This document shows, one piece after another, positions 9,894 through 22,497 of a stretch of 64,000 nt of DNA. Made by a program: the position numbers and the translations under genes. Each line of letters begins with the position of its first letter. Position 1 is the stretch's first letter. Source of the DNA: Cladorhizidae sp. MBARI D1340-BT2 (Eukaryota; Porifera; Demospongiae; Poecilosclerida; Cladorhizidae); the NCBI GenBank assembly GCA_028752905.1, contig JAQNBH010000002.1, positions 28,565,932 through 28,629,931 of the forward strand, in the 5' to 3' direction. Below the pieces are notes generated by a model, which was not told the DNA's origin, ran no database searches, and was given only the letters and a program-made list of their open reading frames with translations.

Positions 9894-10801
9894 CTTGATA
9901 TTTGCCCTAATTTGGTCTATATGTTTCTCATTTTCCCCCCGAAAATCTTGTTTTTTTGCCGTGAAGCTCATAACTTTTCTACACTTTACCCAAAAAAGAT
10001 AATTTTTATATCACCGGATAGCTCTTCTAATTATCTGTCTTTTGTACGTGCCAAAATTTTAAGTACTCTAAGTATTAGCAAGTTATGGTGATTTGAAGTG
10101 GTAAGGTTTGGGATCTTTCCTGGCGTTTTCCAGTTGCCAAAGCGGTGGCCTGCCAGTGAAAACCACTACATTTATTGATAATCTGTTCACATGTTGCAGA
10201 TAAGGGCCTTCTCTATCAGTTGACAAAATCTGGGACTTTGGTCTTGTTAATTAGGGCAGTTATGAATTGTACTCTTACTTGATGCTAAACATGTTAGCTT
10301 CGTAGATTATCCACACTTCACTGAATAGACTTGTTATACAGCTATTAAGATAGGACTCTCCAAGTGCTCTCTCTTGATACCAAACATCCATATATTCTGC
10401 ACACTTCACTGTAATGGACTTGCAAGATAGGTATCTCTCAGTGTTCTCTATCTTGAGCTAAACATGTTAGCTTCATAGATTCTCCACACTTCACTGTATA
10501 AACTTGATATATAGCTCTAAAGGTAGGCCTCTCTCTGTTCTCTCTCTTGATACCAAACATCCGTATATTCCGCATACTTCACAGTAATGGACTTGATAGA
10601 ATCACAAGATAGGTTTCTCTCTGCTCTCTCTTGATGCTAAATAGATTCTCCACACTTCACTGAATAAACTTGATATATAGCTATTAAGATAGGTCTCTCT
10701 CTGTGCTCTCTGTTGATATCAAACATCCATAATATTCTGCACACTTTACTGTAATGGACTTGATATGATTCGAATGATAGGTTTCATTATGTGTTCTCTA
10801 T
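9894..10801 (+). repeat. Superunit 1A+B (908 bp), the only one in the window
   Basis: A 9894-10295 (a1), B 10296-10801. By position it corresponds to 5559-6869, but the a2K copy is missing, so an a1 unit abuts B directly. The loss of exactly one A fits unequal exchange between neighbouring A copies. Confidence 0.93.
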
Positions 10802-12112
10802 CTTGATATTTGCCCTAATTTGGTCTATATGTTTCTCATTTTCCCCCCGAAAATCTTGTTTTTTTGCCGTGAAGCTCATAACTTTTCTACACTTTACCCA
10901 AAAAAGATAATTTTTATATCACCGGATAGCTCTTCTAATTATCTGTCTTTTGTACATGCCAAAATTTTAAGTACTCTAAGTATTAGCAAGTTATGGTGAT
11001 TTGAAGTGGTAAGGTTTGGGATCTTTCCTGGCGTTTTCCAGTTGCCAAAGCGGTGGCCTGCCAGTGAAAACCACTACATTTATTGATAATCTGTTCACAT
11101 GTTGCAGATAAGTGCCTTCTCTATCAGTTGACAAAATCTGGGACTTTGGTCTTGTTAATTAGGGCAGTTATGAATTGTACTCTTACTTGATGCTAAACAT
11201 GTTCTTGATATTTGCCCTAATTTGGTCTATATGTTTCTCATTTTTCCCCCGAAAATCTTGTTTTTTTGCCGTGAAGCTCATAACTTTTCTACACTTTACC
11301 CAAAAAAGATAATTTTTATATCACCGAATAGCTCTTCTAATTATCTGTCTTTTGTACGTGCCAAAATTTTGAGTACTCTAAGTATTAGCAAGTTATGGTG
11401 ATTTGAAGTGGTAAGGTTTGGGATTTTTCCTGGCGTTTTCCAGTTGCCAAAGCGGTGGCCTGCCAGTGAAAAACCACTACATTTATTGATAATCTGTTCA
11501 CATGTTGCAGATAAGGGCCTTCTCTATCAGTTGACAAAATCTGGGACTTTGGTCTTGTTAATTAGGGCAGTTATGAATTGTACTCTTACTTGATGCTAAA
11601 CATGTTAGCTTCGTAGATTATCCACACTTCACTGAATAGACTTGTTATACAGCTATTAAGATAGGACTCTCCAAGTGCTCTCTCTTGATACCAAACATCC
11701 ATATATTCTGCACACTTCACTGTAATGGACTTGCAAGATAGGTATCTCTCAGTGTTCTCTATCTTGAGCTAAACATGTTAGCTTCATAGATTCTCCACAC
11801 TTCACTGTATAAACTTGATATATAGCTCTAAAGGTAGGCCTCTCTCTGTTCTCTCTCTTGATACCAAACATCCGTATATTCCGCATACTTCACAGTAATG
11901 GACTTGATAGAATCACAAGATAGGTTTCTCTCTGCTCTCTCTTGATGCTAAATAGATTCTCCACACTTCACTGAATAAACTTGATATATAGCTATTAAGA
12001 TAGGTCTCTCTCTGTGCTCTCTGTTGATATCAAACATCCATAATATTCTGCACACTTTACTGTAATGGACTTGATATGATTCGAATGATAGGTTTCATTA
12101 TGTGTTCTCTAT
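10802..12112 (+). repeat. Superunit 2A+B (1311 bp): a1, a3, B
   Basis: A copies 10802-11203 and 11204-11606, B 11607-12112. The first A has TACATGCC and AGTGCC. The second has a shifted T/C tract (ATTTTTCCCCC) shared only with the A starting at 13825. Confidence 0.93.
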
Positions 12113-13422
12113 CTTGATATTTGCCCTAATTTGGTCTATATGTTTCTCATTTTCCCCCCGAAAATCTTGTTTTTTTGCCGTGAAGCTCAAAACTTTTCTA
12201 CACTTTACCCAAAAAAGATAATTTTTATATCACCGGATAGCTCTTCTAATTATCTGTCTTTTGTACGTGCCAAAATTTTAAGTACTCTAAGTATTAGCAA
12301 GTTATGGTGATTTGAAGTGGTAAGGTTTGGGATCTTTCCTGGCGTTTTCCAGTTGCCAAAGCGGTGGCCTGCCAGTGAAAACCACTACATTTATTGATAA
12401 TCTGTTCACATGTTGCAGATAAGGGCCTTCTCTATCAGTTGACAAAATCTGGGACTTTGGTCTTGTTAATTAGGGCAGTTATGAATTGTACTCTTACTTG
12501 ATGCTAAACATGTTCTTGATATTTGCCCTAATTTGGTCTATATGTTTCTCATTTTCCCCCCGAAAATCTTGTTTTTTTGCCGTGAAGCTCATAACTTTTC
12601 TACACTTTACCCAAAAAAGATAATTTTTATATCACCGGATAGCTCTTCTAATTATCTGTCTTTTGTACGTGCCAAAATTTTAAGTACTCTAAGTATTAGC
12701 AAGTTATGGTGATTTGAAGTGGTAAGGTTTGGGATCTTTCCTGGCGTTTTCCAGTTGCCAAAGCGGTGGCCTGCCAGTGAAAACCACTACATTTATTGAT
12801 AATCTGTTCACATGTTGCAGATAAGGGCCTTCTCTATCAGTTGACAAAATCTGGGACTTTGGTCTTGTTAATTAGGGCAGTTATCAATTGTACTCTTACT
12901 TGATGCTAAACATGTTAGCTTCGTAGATTATCCACACTTCACTGAATAGACTTGTTATACAGCTATTAAGATAGGACTCTCCAAGTGCTCTCTCTTGATA
13001 CCAAACATCCATATATTCTGCACACTTCACTGTAATGGACTTGCAAGATAGGTATCTCTCAGTGTTCTCTATCTTGAGCTAAACATGTTAGCTTCATAGA
13101 TTCTCCACACTTCACTGTATAAACTTGATATATAGCTCTAAAGGTAGGCCTCTCTCTGTTCTCTCTCTTGATACCAAACATCCGTATATTCCGCATACTT
13201 CACAGTAATGGACTTGATAGAATCACAAGATAGGTTTCTCTCTGCTCTCTCTTGATGCTAAATAGATTCTCCACACTTCACTGAATAAACTTGATATATA
13301 GCTATTAAGATAGGTCTCTCTCTGTGCTCTCTGTTGATATCAAACATCCATAATATTCTGCACACTTTACTGTAATGGACTTGATATGATTCGAATGATA
13401 GGTTTCATTATGTGTTCTCTAT
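12113..13422 (+). repeat. Superunit 2A+B (1310 bp): a1, a1, B
   Basis: A copies 12113-12514 (with GCTCAAAAC) and 12515-12916, B 12917-13422. The second A carries a private C at 12885 (TTATCAATTG). Here an a1 copy, not a2 or a3, precedes B. Confidence 0.93.
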
Positions 13423-14732
13423 CTTGATATTTGCCCTAATTTGGTCTATATGTTTCTCATTTTCCCCCCGAAAATCTTGTTTTTTTGCCGTGAAGCTCAT
13501 AACTTTTCTACACTTTACCCAAAAAAGATAATTTTTATATCACCGGATAGCTCTTCTAATTATCTGTCTTTTGTACATGCCAAAATTTTAAGTACTCTAA
13601 GTATTAGCAAGTTATGGTGATTTGAATTGGTAAGGTTTGGGATCTTTCCTGGCGTTTTCCAGTTGCCAAAGCGGTGGCCTGCCAGTGAAAACCACTACAT
13701 TTATTGATAATCTGTTCACATGTTGCAGATAAGTGCCTTCTCTATCAGTTGACAAAATCTGGGACTTTGGTCTTGTTAATTAGGGCAGTTATGAATTGTA
13801 CTCTTACTTGATGCTAAACATGTTCTTGATATTTGCCCTAATTTGGTCTATATGTTTCTCATTTTTCCCCCGAAAATCTTGTTTTTTTGCCGTGAAGCTC
13901 ATAACTTTTCTACACTTTACCCAAAAAAGATAATTTTTATATCACCGGATAGCTCTTCTAATTATCTGTCTTTTGTACGTGCCAAAATTTTAAGTACTCT
14001 AAGTATTAGCAAGTTATGGTGATTTGAAGTGGTAAGGTTTGGGATCTTTCCTGGCGTTTTCCAGTTGCCAAAGCGGTGGCCTGCCAGTGAAAACCACTAC
14101 ATTTATTGATAATCTGTTCACATGTTGCAGATAAGGGCCTTCTCTATCAGTTGACAAAATCTGGGACTTTGGTCTTGTTAATTAGGGCAGTTATGAATTG
14201 TACTCTTACTTGATGCTAAACATGTTAGCTTCGTAGATTATCCACACTTCACTGAATAGACTTGTTATACAGCTATTAAGATAGGACTCTCCAAGTGCTC
14301 TCTCTTGATACCAAACATCCATATATTCTGCACACTTCACTGTAATGGACTTGCAAGATAGGTATCTCTCAGTGTTCTCTATCTTGAGCTAAACATGTTA
14401 GCTTCATAGATTCTCCACACTTCACTGTATAAACTTGATATATAGCTCTAAAGGTAGGCCTCTCTCTGTTCTCTCTCTTGATACCAAACATCCGTATATT
14501 CCGCATACTTCACAGTAATGGACTTGATAGAATCACAAGATAGGTTTCTCTCTGCTCTCTCTTGATGCTAAATAGATTCTCCACACTTCACTGAATAAAC
14601 TTGATATATAGCTATTAAGATAGGTCTCTCTCTGTGCTCTCTGTTGATATCAAACATCCATAATATTCTGCACACTTTACTGTAATGGACTTGATATGAT
14701 TCGAATGATAGGTTTCATTATGTGTTCTCTAT
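13423..14732 (+). repeat. Superunit 2A+B (1310 bp): a1, hybrid A, B
   Basis: A copies 13423-13824 (TACATGCC, GAATTGG, AGTGCC) and 13825-14226, B 14227-14732. The second A begins like the a3 copy at 11204 (ATTTTTCCCCC) but continues as a1 (TTTTAAGTACT, GGGATCTTT, four-A tract), so it is a mosaic. Confidence 0.92.
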
Positions 14733-16445
14733 CTTGATATTTGCCCTAATTTGGTCTATATGTTTCTCATTTTCCCCCCGAAAATCTTGTTTTTTTGCCG
14801 TGAAGCTCAAAACTTTTCTACACTTTACCCAAAAAAGATAATTTTTATATCACCGGATAGCTCTTCTAATTATCTGTCTTTTGTACGTGCCAAAATTTTA
14901 AGTACTCTAAGTATTAGCAAGTTATGGTGATTTGAAGTGGTAAGGTTTGGGATCTTTCCTGGCGTTTTCCAGTTGCCAAAGCGGTGGCCTGCCAGTGAAA
15001 ACCACTACATTTATTGATAATCTGTTCACATGTTGCAGATAAGGGCCTTCTCTATCAGTTGACAAAATCTGGGACTTTGGTCTTGTTAATTAGGGCAGTT
15101 ATGAATTGTACTCTTACTTGATGCTAAACATGTTCTTGATAATTGCCCTAATTTGGTCTATATGTTTCTCATTTTCCCCCCGAAAATCTTGTTTTTTTGC
15201 CGTGAAGCTCATAACTTTTCTACACTTTACCTAAAAAAGATAATTTTTATATCACCGGATAGCTCTTCTAATTATCTGTCTTTTGTACGTGCCAAAATTT
15301 TAAGTACTCTAAGTATTAGCAAGTTATGGTGATTTGAAATGGTAAGGTTTGGGATCTTTCCTGGCGTTTTCCAGTTGCCAAAGCGGTGGCCTGCCAGTGA
15401 AAACCACTACATTTATTGATAATCTGTTCACATGTTGCAGATAAGGGCCTTCTCTATCAGTTGACAAAATCTGGGACTTTGGTCTTGTTAATTAGGGCAG
15501 TTATGAATTGTACTCTTACTTGATGCTAAACATGTTCTTGATATTTGCCCTAATTTGGTCTATATGTTTCTCATTTTCCCCCCGAAAATCTTGTTTTTTT
15601 GCCGTGAAGCTCATAACTTTTCTACACTTTACTCAAAAAAGATAATTTTTATATCACCAGATAGCCCTTCTAATTATCTGTCTTTTGTACGTGCCAAAAT
15701 TTTGAGTACTCTAAGTATTAGCAAGTTATGGTGATTTGAAGTGTTAAGGTTTGTGATTTTTCCTGGCGTTTTCCAGTTGCCAAAGCGGTGGCCTGCCAGT
15801 GAAAAACCACTACATTTATTGATAATCTGTTCACATGTTGCAGATAAGGGCCTTCTCTATCAGTTGACAAAATCTGGGACTTTGGTCTTGTTAATTAGGG
15901 CAGTTATGAATTGTACTCTTACTTGATGCTAAACATGTTAGCTTCGTAGATTATCCACACTTCACTGAATAGACTTGTTATACAGCTATTAAGATAGGAC
16001 TCTCCAAGTGCTCTCTCTTGATACCAAACATCCATATATTCTGCACACTTCACTGTAATGGACTTGCAAGATAGGTATCTCTCAGTGTTCTCTATCTTGA
16101 GCTAAACATGTTAGCTTCATAGATTCTCCACACTTCACTGTATAAACTTGATATATAGCTCTAAAGGTAGGCCTCTCTCTGTTCTCTCTCTTGATACCAA
16201 ACATCCGTATATTCCGCATACTTCACAGTAATGGACTTGATAGAATCACAAGATAGGTTTCTCTCTGCTCTCTCTTGATGCTAAATAGATTCTCCACACT
16301 TCACTGAATAAACTTGATATATAGCTATTAAGATAGGTCTCTCTCTGTGCTCTCTGTTGATATCAAACATCCATAATATTCTGCACACTTTACTGTAATG
16401 GACTTGATATGATTCGAATGATAGGTTTCATTATGTGTTCTCTAT
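14733..16445 (+). repeat. Superunit 3A+B (1713 bp): a1, a1m, a2, B
   Basis: A copies 14733-15134 (GCTCAAAAC), 15135-15536 and 15537-15939, B 15940-16445. Opens the second copy of the 4,335 bp module. The middle A has a private TTGATAATTGCCC start. Confidence 0.93.
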
Positions 16446-17756
16446 CTTGATATTTGCCCTAATTTGGTCTATATGTTTCTCATTTTCCCCCCGAAAATCT
16501 TGTTTTTTTGCCGTGAAGCTCATAACTTTTCTACACTTTACCCAAAAAAGATAATTTTTATATCACCGGATAGCTCTTCTAATTATCTGTCTTTTGTACG
16601 TGCCAAAATTTTAAGTACTCTAAGTATTAGCAAGTTATGGTGATTTGAAGTGGTAAGGTTTGGGATCTTTCCTGGCGTTTTCCAGTTGCCAAAGCGGTGG
16701 CCTGCCAGTGAAAACCACTACATTTATTGATAATCTGTTCACATGTTGCAGATAAGGGCCTTCTCTATCAGTTGACAAAATCTGGGACTTTGGTCTTGTT
16801 AATTAGGGCAGTTATGAATTGTACTCTTACTTGATGCTAAACATGTTCTTGATATTTGCCCTAATTTGGTCTATATGTTTCTCATTTCCCCCCCGAAAAT
16901 CTTGTTTTTTTGCCGTGAAGCTCATAACTTTTCTACACTTTACCCAAAAAAGATAATTTTTATATCACCAGATAGCCCTTCTAATTATCTGTCTTTTGTA
17001 CGTGCCAAAATTTTGAGTACTCTAAGTATTAGCAAGTTATGGTGATTTGAAGTGTTAAGGTTTGTGATTTTTCCTGGCGTTTTCAAGTTGCCAAAGCGGT
17101 GGCCTGCCAGTGAAAAACCACTACATTTATTGATAATCTGTTCACATGTTGCAGATAAGGGCCTTCTCTATCAGTTGACAAAATCTGGGACTTTGGTCTT
17201 GTTAATTAGGGCAGTTATGAATTGTACTCTTACTTGATGCTAAACATGTTAGCTTCGTAGATTATCCACACTTCACTGAATAGACTTGTTATACAGCTAT
17301 TAAGATAGGACTCTCCAAGTGCTCTCTCTTGATACCAAACATCCATATATTCTGCACACTTCACTGTAATGGACTTGCAAGATAGGTATCTCTCAGTGTT
17401 CTCTATCTTGAGCTAAACATGTTAGCTTCATAGATTCTCCACACTTCACTGTATAAACTTGATATATAGCTCTAAAGGTAGGCCTCTCTCTGTTCTCTCT
17501 CTTGATACCAAACATCCGTATATTCCGCATACTTCACAGTAATGGACTTGATAGAATCACAAGATAGGTTTCTCTCTGCTCTCTCTTGATGCTAAATAGA
17601 TTCTCCACACTTCACTGAATAAACTTGATATATAGCTATTAAGATAGGTCTCTCTCTGTGCTCTCTGTTGATATCAAACATCCATAATATTCTGCACACT
17701 TTACTGTAATGGACTTGATATGATTCGAATGATAGGTTTCATTATGTGTTCTCTAT
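16446..17756 (+). repeat. Superunit 2A+B (1311 bp): a1, a2K, B
   Basis: A copies 16446-16847 and 16848-17250, B 17251-17756. Sister of 5559-6869 at offset 10,887, with TTTCCCCCCC and GTTTTCAAG retained. Confidence 0.93.
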
Positions 17757-19067
17757 CTTGATATTTGCCCTAATTTGGTCTATATGTTTCTCATTTTCCC
17801 CCCGAAAATCTTGTTTTTTTGCCGTGAAGCTCATAACTTTTCTACACTTTACCCAAAAAAGATAATTTTTATATCACCGGATAGCTCTTCTAATTATCTG
17901 TCTTTTGTACATGCCAAAATTTTAAGTACTCTAAGTATTAGCAAGTTATGGTGATTTGAAGTGGTAAGGTTTGGGATCTTTCCTGGCGTTTTCCAGTTGC
18001 CAAAGCGGTGGCCTGCCAGTGAAAACCACTACATTTATTGATAATCTGTTCACATGTTGCAGATAAGTGCCTTCTCTATCAGTTGACAAAATCTGGGACT
18101 TTGGTCTTGTTAATTAGGGCAGTTATGAATTGTACTCTTACTTGATGCTAAACATGTTCTTGATATTTGCCCTAATTTGGTCTATATGTTTCTCATTTTC
18201 CCCCCGAAAATCTTTTTTTTTTGCCGTGAAGCTCATAACTTTTCTACACTTTACCCAAAAAAGATAATTTTTATATCACCGAATAGCTCTTCTAATTATC
18301 TGTCTTTTGTACGTGCCAAAATTTTGAGTACTCTAAGTATTAGCAAGTTATGGTGATTTGAAGTGGTAAGGTTTGGGATTTTTCCTGGCGTTTTCCAGTT
18401 GCCAAAGCGGTGGCCTGCCAGTGAAAAACCACTACATTTATTGATAATCTGTTCACATGTTGCAGATAAGGGCCTTCTCTATCAGTTGACAAAATCTGGG
18501 ACTTTGGTCTTGTTAATTAGGGCAGTTATGAATTGTACTCTTACTTGATGCTAAACATGTTAGCTTCGTAGATTATCCACACTTCACTGAATAGACTTGT
18601 TATACAGCTATTAAGATAGGACTCTCCAAGTGCTCTCTCTTGATACCAAACATCCATATATTCTGCACACTTCACTGTAATGGACTTGCAAGATAGGTAT
18701 CTCTCAGTGTTCTCTATCTTGAGCTAAACATGTTAGCTTCATAGATTCTCCACACTTCACTGTATAAACTTGATATATAGCTCTAAAGGTAGGCCTCTCT
18801 CTGTTCTCTCTCTTGATACCAAACATCCGTATATTCCGCATACTTCACAGTAATGGACTTGATAGAATCACAAGATAGGTTTCTCTCTGCTCTCTCTTGA
18901 TGCTAAATAGATTCTCCACACTTCACTGAATAAACTTGATATATAGCTATTAAGATAGGTCTCTCTCTGTGCTCTCTGTTGATATCAAACATCCATAATA
19001 TTCTGCACACTTTACTGTAATGGACTTGATATGATTCGAATGATAGGTTTCATTATGTGTTCTCTAT
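17757..19067 (+). repeat. Superunit 2A+B (1311 bp): a1, a3, B
   Basis: A copies 17757-18158 (TACATGCC, AGTGCC) and 18159-18561, B 18562-19067. The a3 copy has AAAATC followed by an unbroken T run, because the G of CTTGTTTTTTT is replaced; the same change is seen near 58,237. Confidence 0.93.
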
Positions 19068-20784
19068 CTTGATATTTGCCCTAATTTGGTCTATATATAT
19101 GTTTCTCATTTTCCCCCCGAAAATCTTGTTTTTTTGCCGTGAAGCTCAAAACTTTTCTACACTTTACCCAAAAAAGATAATTTTTATATCACCGGATAGC
19201 TCTTCTAATTATCTGTCTTTTGTACGTGCCAAAATTTTAAGTACTCTAAGTATTAGCAAGTTATGGTGATTTGAAGTGGTAAGGTTTGGGATCTTTCCTG
19301 GCGTTTTCCAGTTGCCAAAGCGGTGGCCTGCCAGTGAAAACCACTACATTTATTGATAATCTGTTCACATGTTGCAGATAAGGGCCTTCTCTATCAGTTG
19401 ACAAAATCTGGGACTTTGGTCTTGTTAATTAGGGCAGTTATGAATTGTACTCTTACTTGATGCTAAACATGTTCTTGATATTTGCCCTAATTTGGTCTAT
19501 ATGTTTCTCATTTTCCCCCCGAAAATCTTGTTTTTTTGCCGTGAAGCTCATAACTTTTCTACACTTTACCCAAAAAAGATAATTTTTATATCACCGGATA
19601 GCCCTTCTAATTATCTGTCTTTTGTACGTGCCAAAGTTTTGAATACTCTAAGTATTAGGAAGTTATGATGATTTGAAGTGGTAAGGTTTGTGATTTTCCT
19701 GGCGTTTTCCAGTTGCCAAAGCGGTGGCCTGCCAGTGAAAAACCACTACATTTATTGATAATCTGTTCACATGTTGCAGATAAGGGCCTTCTCTATCAGT
19801 TGACAAAATCTGGGACTTTGGTCTTGTTAATTAGGGCAGTTATGAATTGTACTCTTACTTGATGCTAAACATGTTCTTGATATTTGCCCTAATTTGGTCT
19901 ATATGTTTCTCATTTTCCCCCCGAAAATCTTGTTTTTTTGCCGTGAAGCTCATAACTTTTCTACACTTTACCCAAAAAAGATAATTTTTATATCACAGGA
20001 TAGCCCTTCTAATTATCTGTCTTTTGTACGTGCCAAAATTTTGAGTACTCTAAGTATTAGCAAGTTATGGTGATTTGAAGTGTTAAGGTTTGTGATTTTT
20101 CCTGGCGTTTTCCAGTTGCCAAAGCGGTGGCCTGCCAGTGAAAAACCACTACATTTATTGATAATCTGTTCACATGTTGCAGATAAGGGCCTTCTCTATC
20201 AGTTGACAAAATCTGGGACTTTGGTCTTGTTAATTAGGGCAGTTATGAATTGTACTCTTACTTGATGCTAAACATGTTAGCTTCGTAGATTATCCACACT
20301 TCACTGAATAGACTTGTTATACAGCTATTAAGATAGGACTCTCCAAGTGCTCTCTCTTGATACCAAACATCCATATATTCTGCACACTTCACTGTAATGG
20401 ACTTGCAAGATAGGTATCTCTCAGTGTTCTCTATCTTGAGCTAAACATGTTAGCTTCATAGATTCTCCACACTTCACTGTATAAACTTGATATATAGCTC
20501 TAAAGGTAGGCCTCTCTCTGTTCTCTCTCTTGATACCAAACATCCGTATATTCCGCATACTTCACAGTAATGGACTTGATAGAATCACAAGATAGGTTTC
20601 TCTCTGCTCTCTCTTGATGCTAAATAGATTCTCCACACTTCACTGAATAAACTTGATATATAGCTATTAAGATAGGTCTCTCTCTGTGCTCTCTGTTGAT
20701 ATCAAACATCCATAATATTCTGCACACTTTACTGTAATGGACTTGATATGATTCGAATGATAGGTTTCATTATGTGTTCTCTAT
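19068..20784 (+). repeat. Superunit 3A+B (1717 bp): a1 with TA expansion, a4, a2, B
   Basis: A copies 19068-19473, 19474-19875 and 19876-20278, B 20279-20784. The first A is 406 bp because CTATATG has become CTATATATATG. The a2 copy has TATCACAGGATAG, shared with copies at 38326, 48709 and 50422. Confidence 0.93.
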
Positions 20785-22497
20785 CTTGATATTTGCCCTA
20801 ATTTGGTCTATATGTTTCTCATTTTACCCCCGAAAATCTTGTTTTTTTGCCGTGAAGCTCATAACTTTTCTACACTTTACCCAAAAAAGATAATTTTTAT
20901 ATCACCGGATAGCTCTTCTAATTATCTGTCTTTTGTACGTGCCAAAATTTTAAGTACTCTAAGTATTAGCAAGTTATGGTGATTTGAAGTGGTAAGGTTT
21001 GGGATCTTTCCTGGCGTTTTCCAGTTGCCAAAGCGGTGGCCTGCCAGTGAAAACCACTACATTTATTGATAATCTGTTCACATGTTGCAGATAAGGGCCT
21101 TCTCTATCAGTTGACAAAATCTGGGACTTTGGTCTTGTTAATTAGGGCAGTTATGAATTGTACTCTTACTTGATGCTAAACATGTTCTTGATATTTGCCC
21201 TAATTTGGTCTATATGTTTCTCATTTTCCCCCCGAAAATCTTGTTTTTTTGCCGTGAAGCTCATAACTTTTCTACACTTTACCTAAAAAAGATAATTTTT
21301 ATATCACCGGATAGCTCTTCTAATTATCTGTCTTTTGTACGTGCCAAAATTTTAAGTACTCTAAGTATTAGCAAGTTATGGTGATTTGAAGTGGTAAGGT
21401 TTGGGATCTTTCCTGGCGTTTTCCAGTTGCCAAAGCGGTGGCCTGCCAGTGAAAACCACTACATTTATTGATAATCTGTTCACATGTTGCAGATAAGGGC
21501 CTTCTCTATCAGTTGACAAAATCTGGGACTTTGGTCTTGTTAATTAGGGCAGTTATGAATTGTACTCTTACTTGATGCTAAACATGTTCTTGATATTTGC
21601 CCTAATTTGGTCTATATGTTTCTCATTTCCCCCCCGAAAATCTTGTTTTTTTGCCGTGAAGCTCATAACTTTTCTACACTTTACCCAAAAAAGATAATTT
21701 TTATATCACCAGATAGCCCTTCTAATTATCTGTCTTTTGTACGTGCCAAAATTTTGAGTACTCTAAGTATTAGCAAGTTATGGTGATTTGAAGTGTTAAG
21801 GTTTGTGATTTTTCCTGGCGTTTTCAAGTTGCCAAAGCGGTGGCCTGCCAGTGAAAAACCACTACATTTATTGATAATCTGTTCACATGTTGCAGATAAG
21901 GGCCTTCTCTATCAGTTGACAAAATCTGGGACTTTGGTCTTGTTAATTAGGGCAGTTATGAATTGTACTCTTACTTGATGCTAAACATGTTAGCTTCGTA
22001 GATTATCCACACTTCACTGAATAGACTTGTTATACAGCTATTAAGATAGGACTCTCCAAGTGCTCTCTCTTGATACCAAACATCCATATATTCTGCACAC
22101 TTCACTGTAATGGACTTGCAAGATAGGTATCTCTCAGTGTTCTCTATCTTGAGCTAAACATGTTAGCTTCATAGATTCTCCACACTTCACTGTATAAACT
22201 TGATATATAGCTCTAAAGGTAGGCCTCTCTCTGTTCTCTCTCTTGATACCAAACATCCGTATATTCCGCATACTTCACAGTAATGGACTTGATAGAATCA
22301 CAAGATAGGTTTCTCTCTGCTCTCTCTTGATGCTAAATAGATTCTCCACACTTCACTGAATAAACTTGATATATAGCTATTAAGATAGGTCTCTCTCTGT
22401 GCTCTCTGTTGATATCAAACATCCATAATATTCTGCACACTTTACTGTAATGAACTTGATATGATTCGAATGATAGGTTTCATTATGTGTTCTCTAT
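20785..22497 (+). repeat. Superunit 3A+B (1713 bp): a1, a1m, a2K, B
   Basis: A copies 20785-21186 (CATTTTACCCCCG), 21187-21588 and 21589-21991, B 21992-22497. B carries TAATGAACTTG. Together with the preceding a4 and a2 copies it forms the first 3,024 bp module. Confidence 0.93.

Noticed and set aside
19057..19269. 70-codon frame at 19057 and 76-codon frame at 63291
   Set aside because: Both exist only because the 4 bp TA expansion joins two frames of module A. They are by-products of the repeat.
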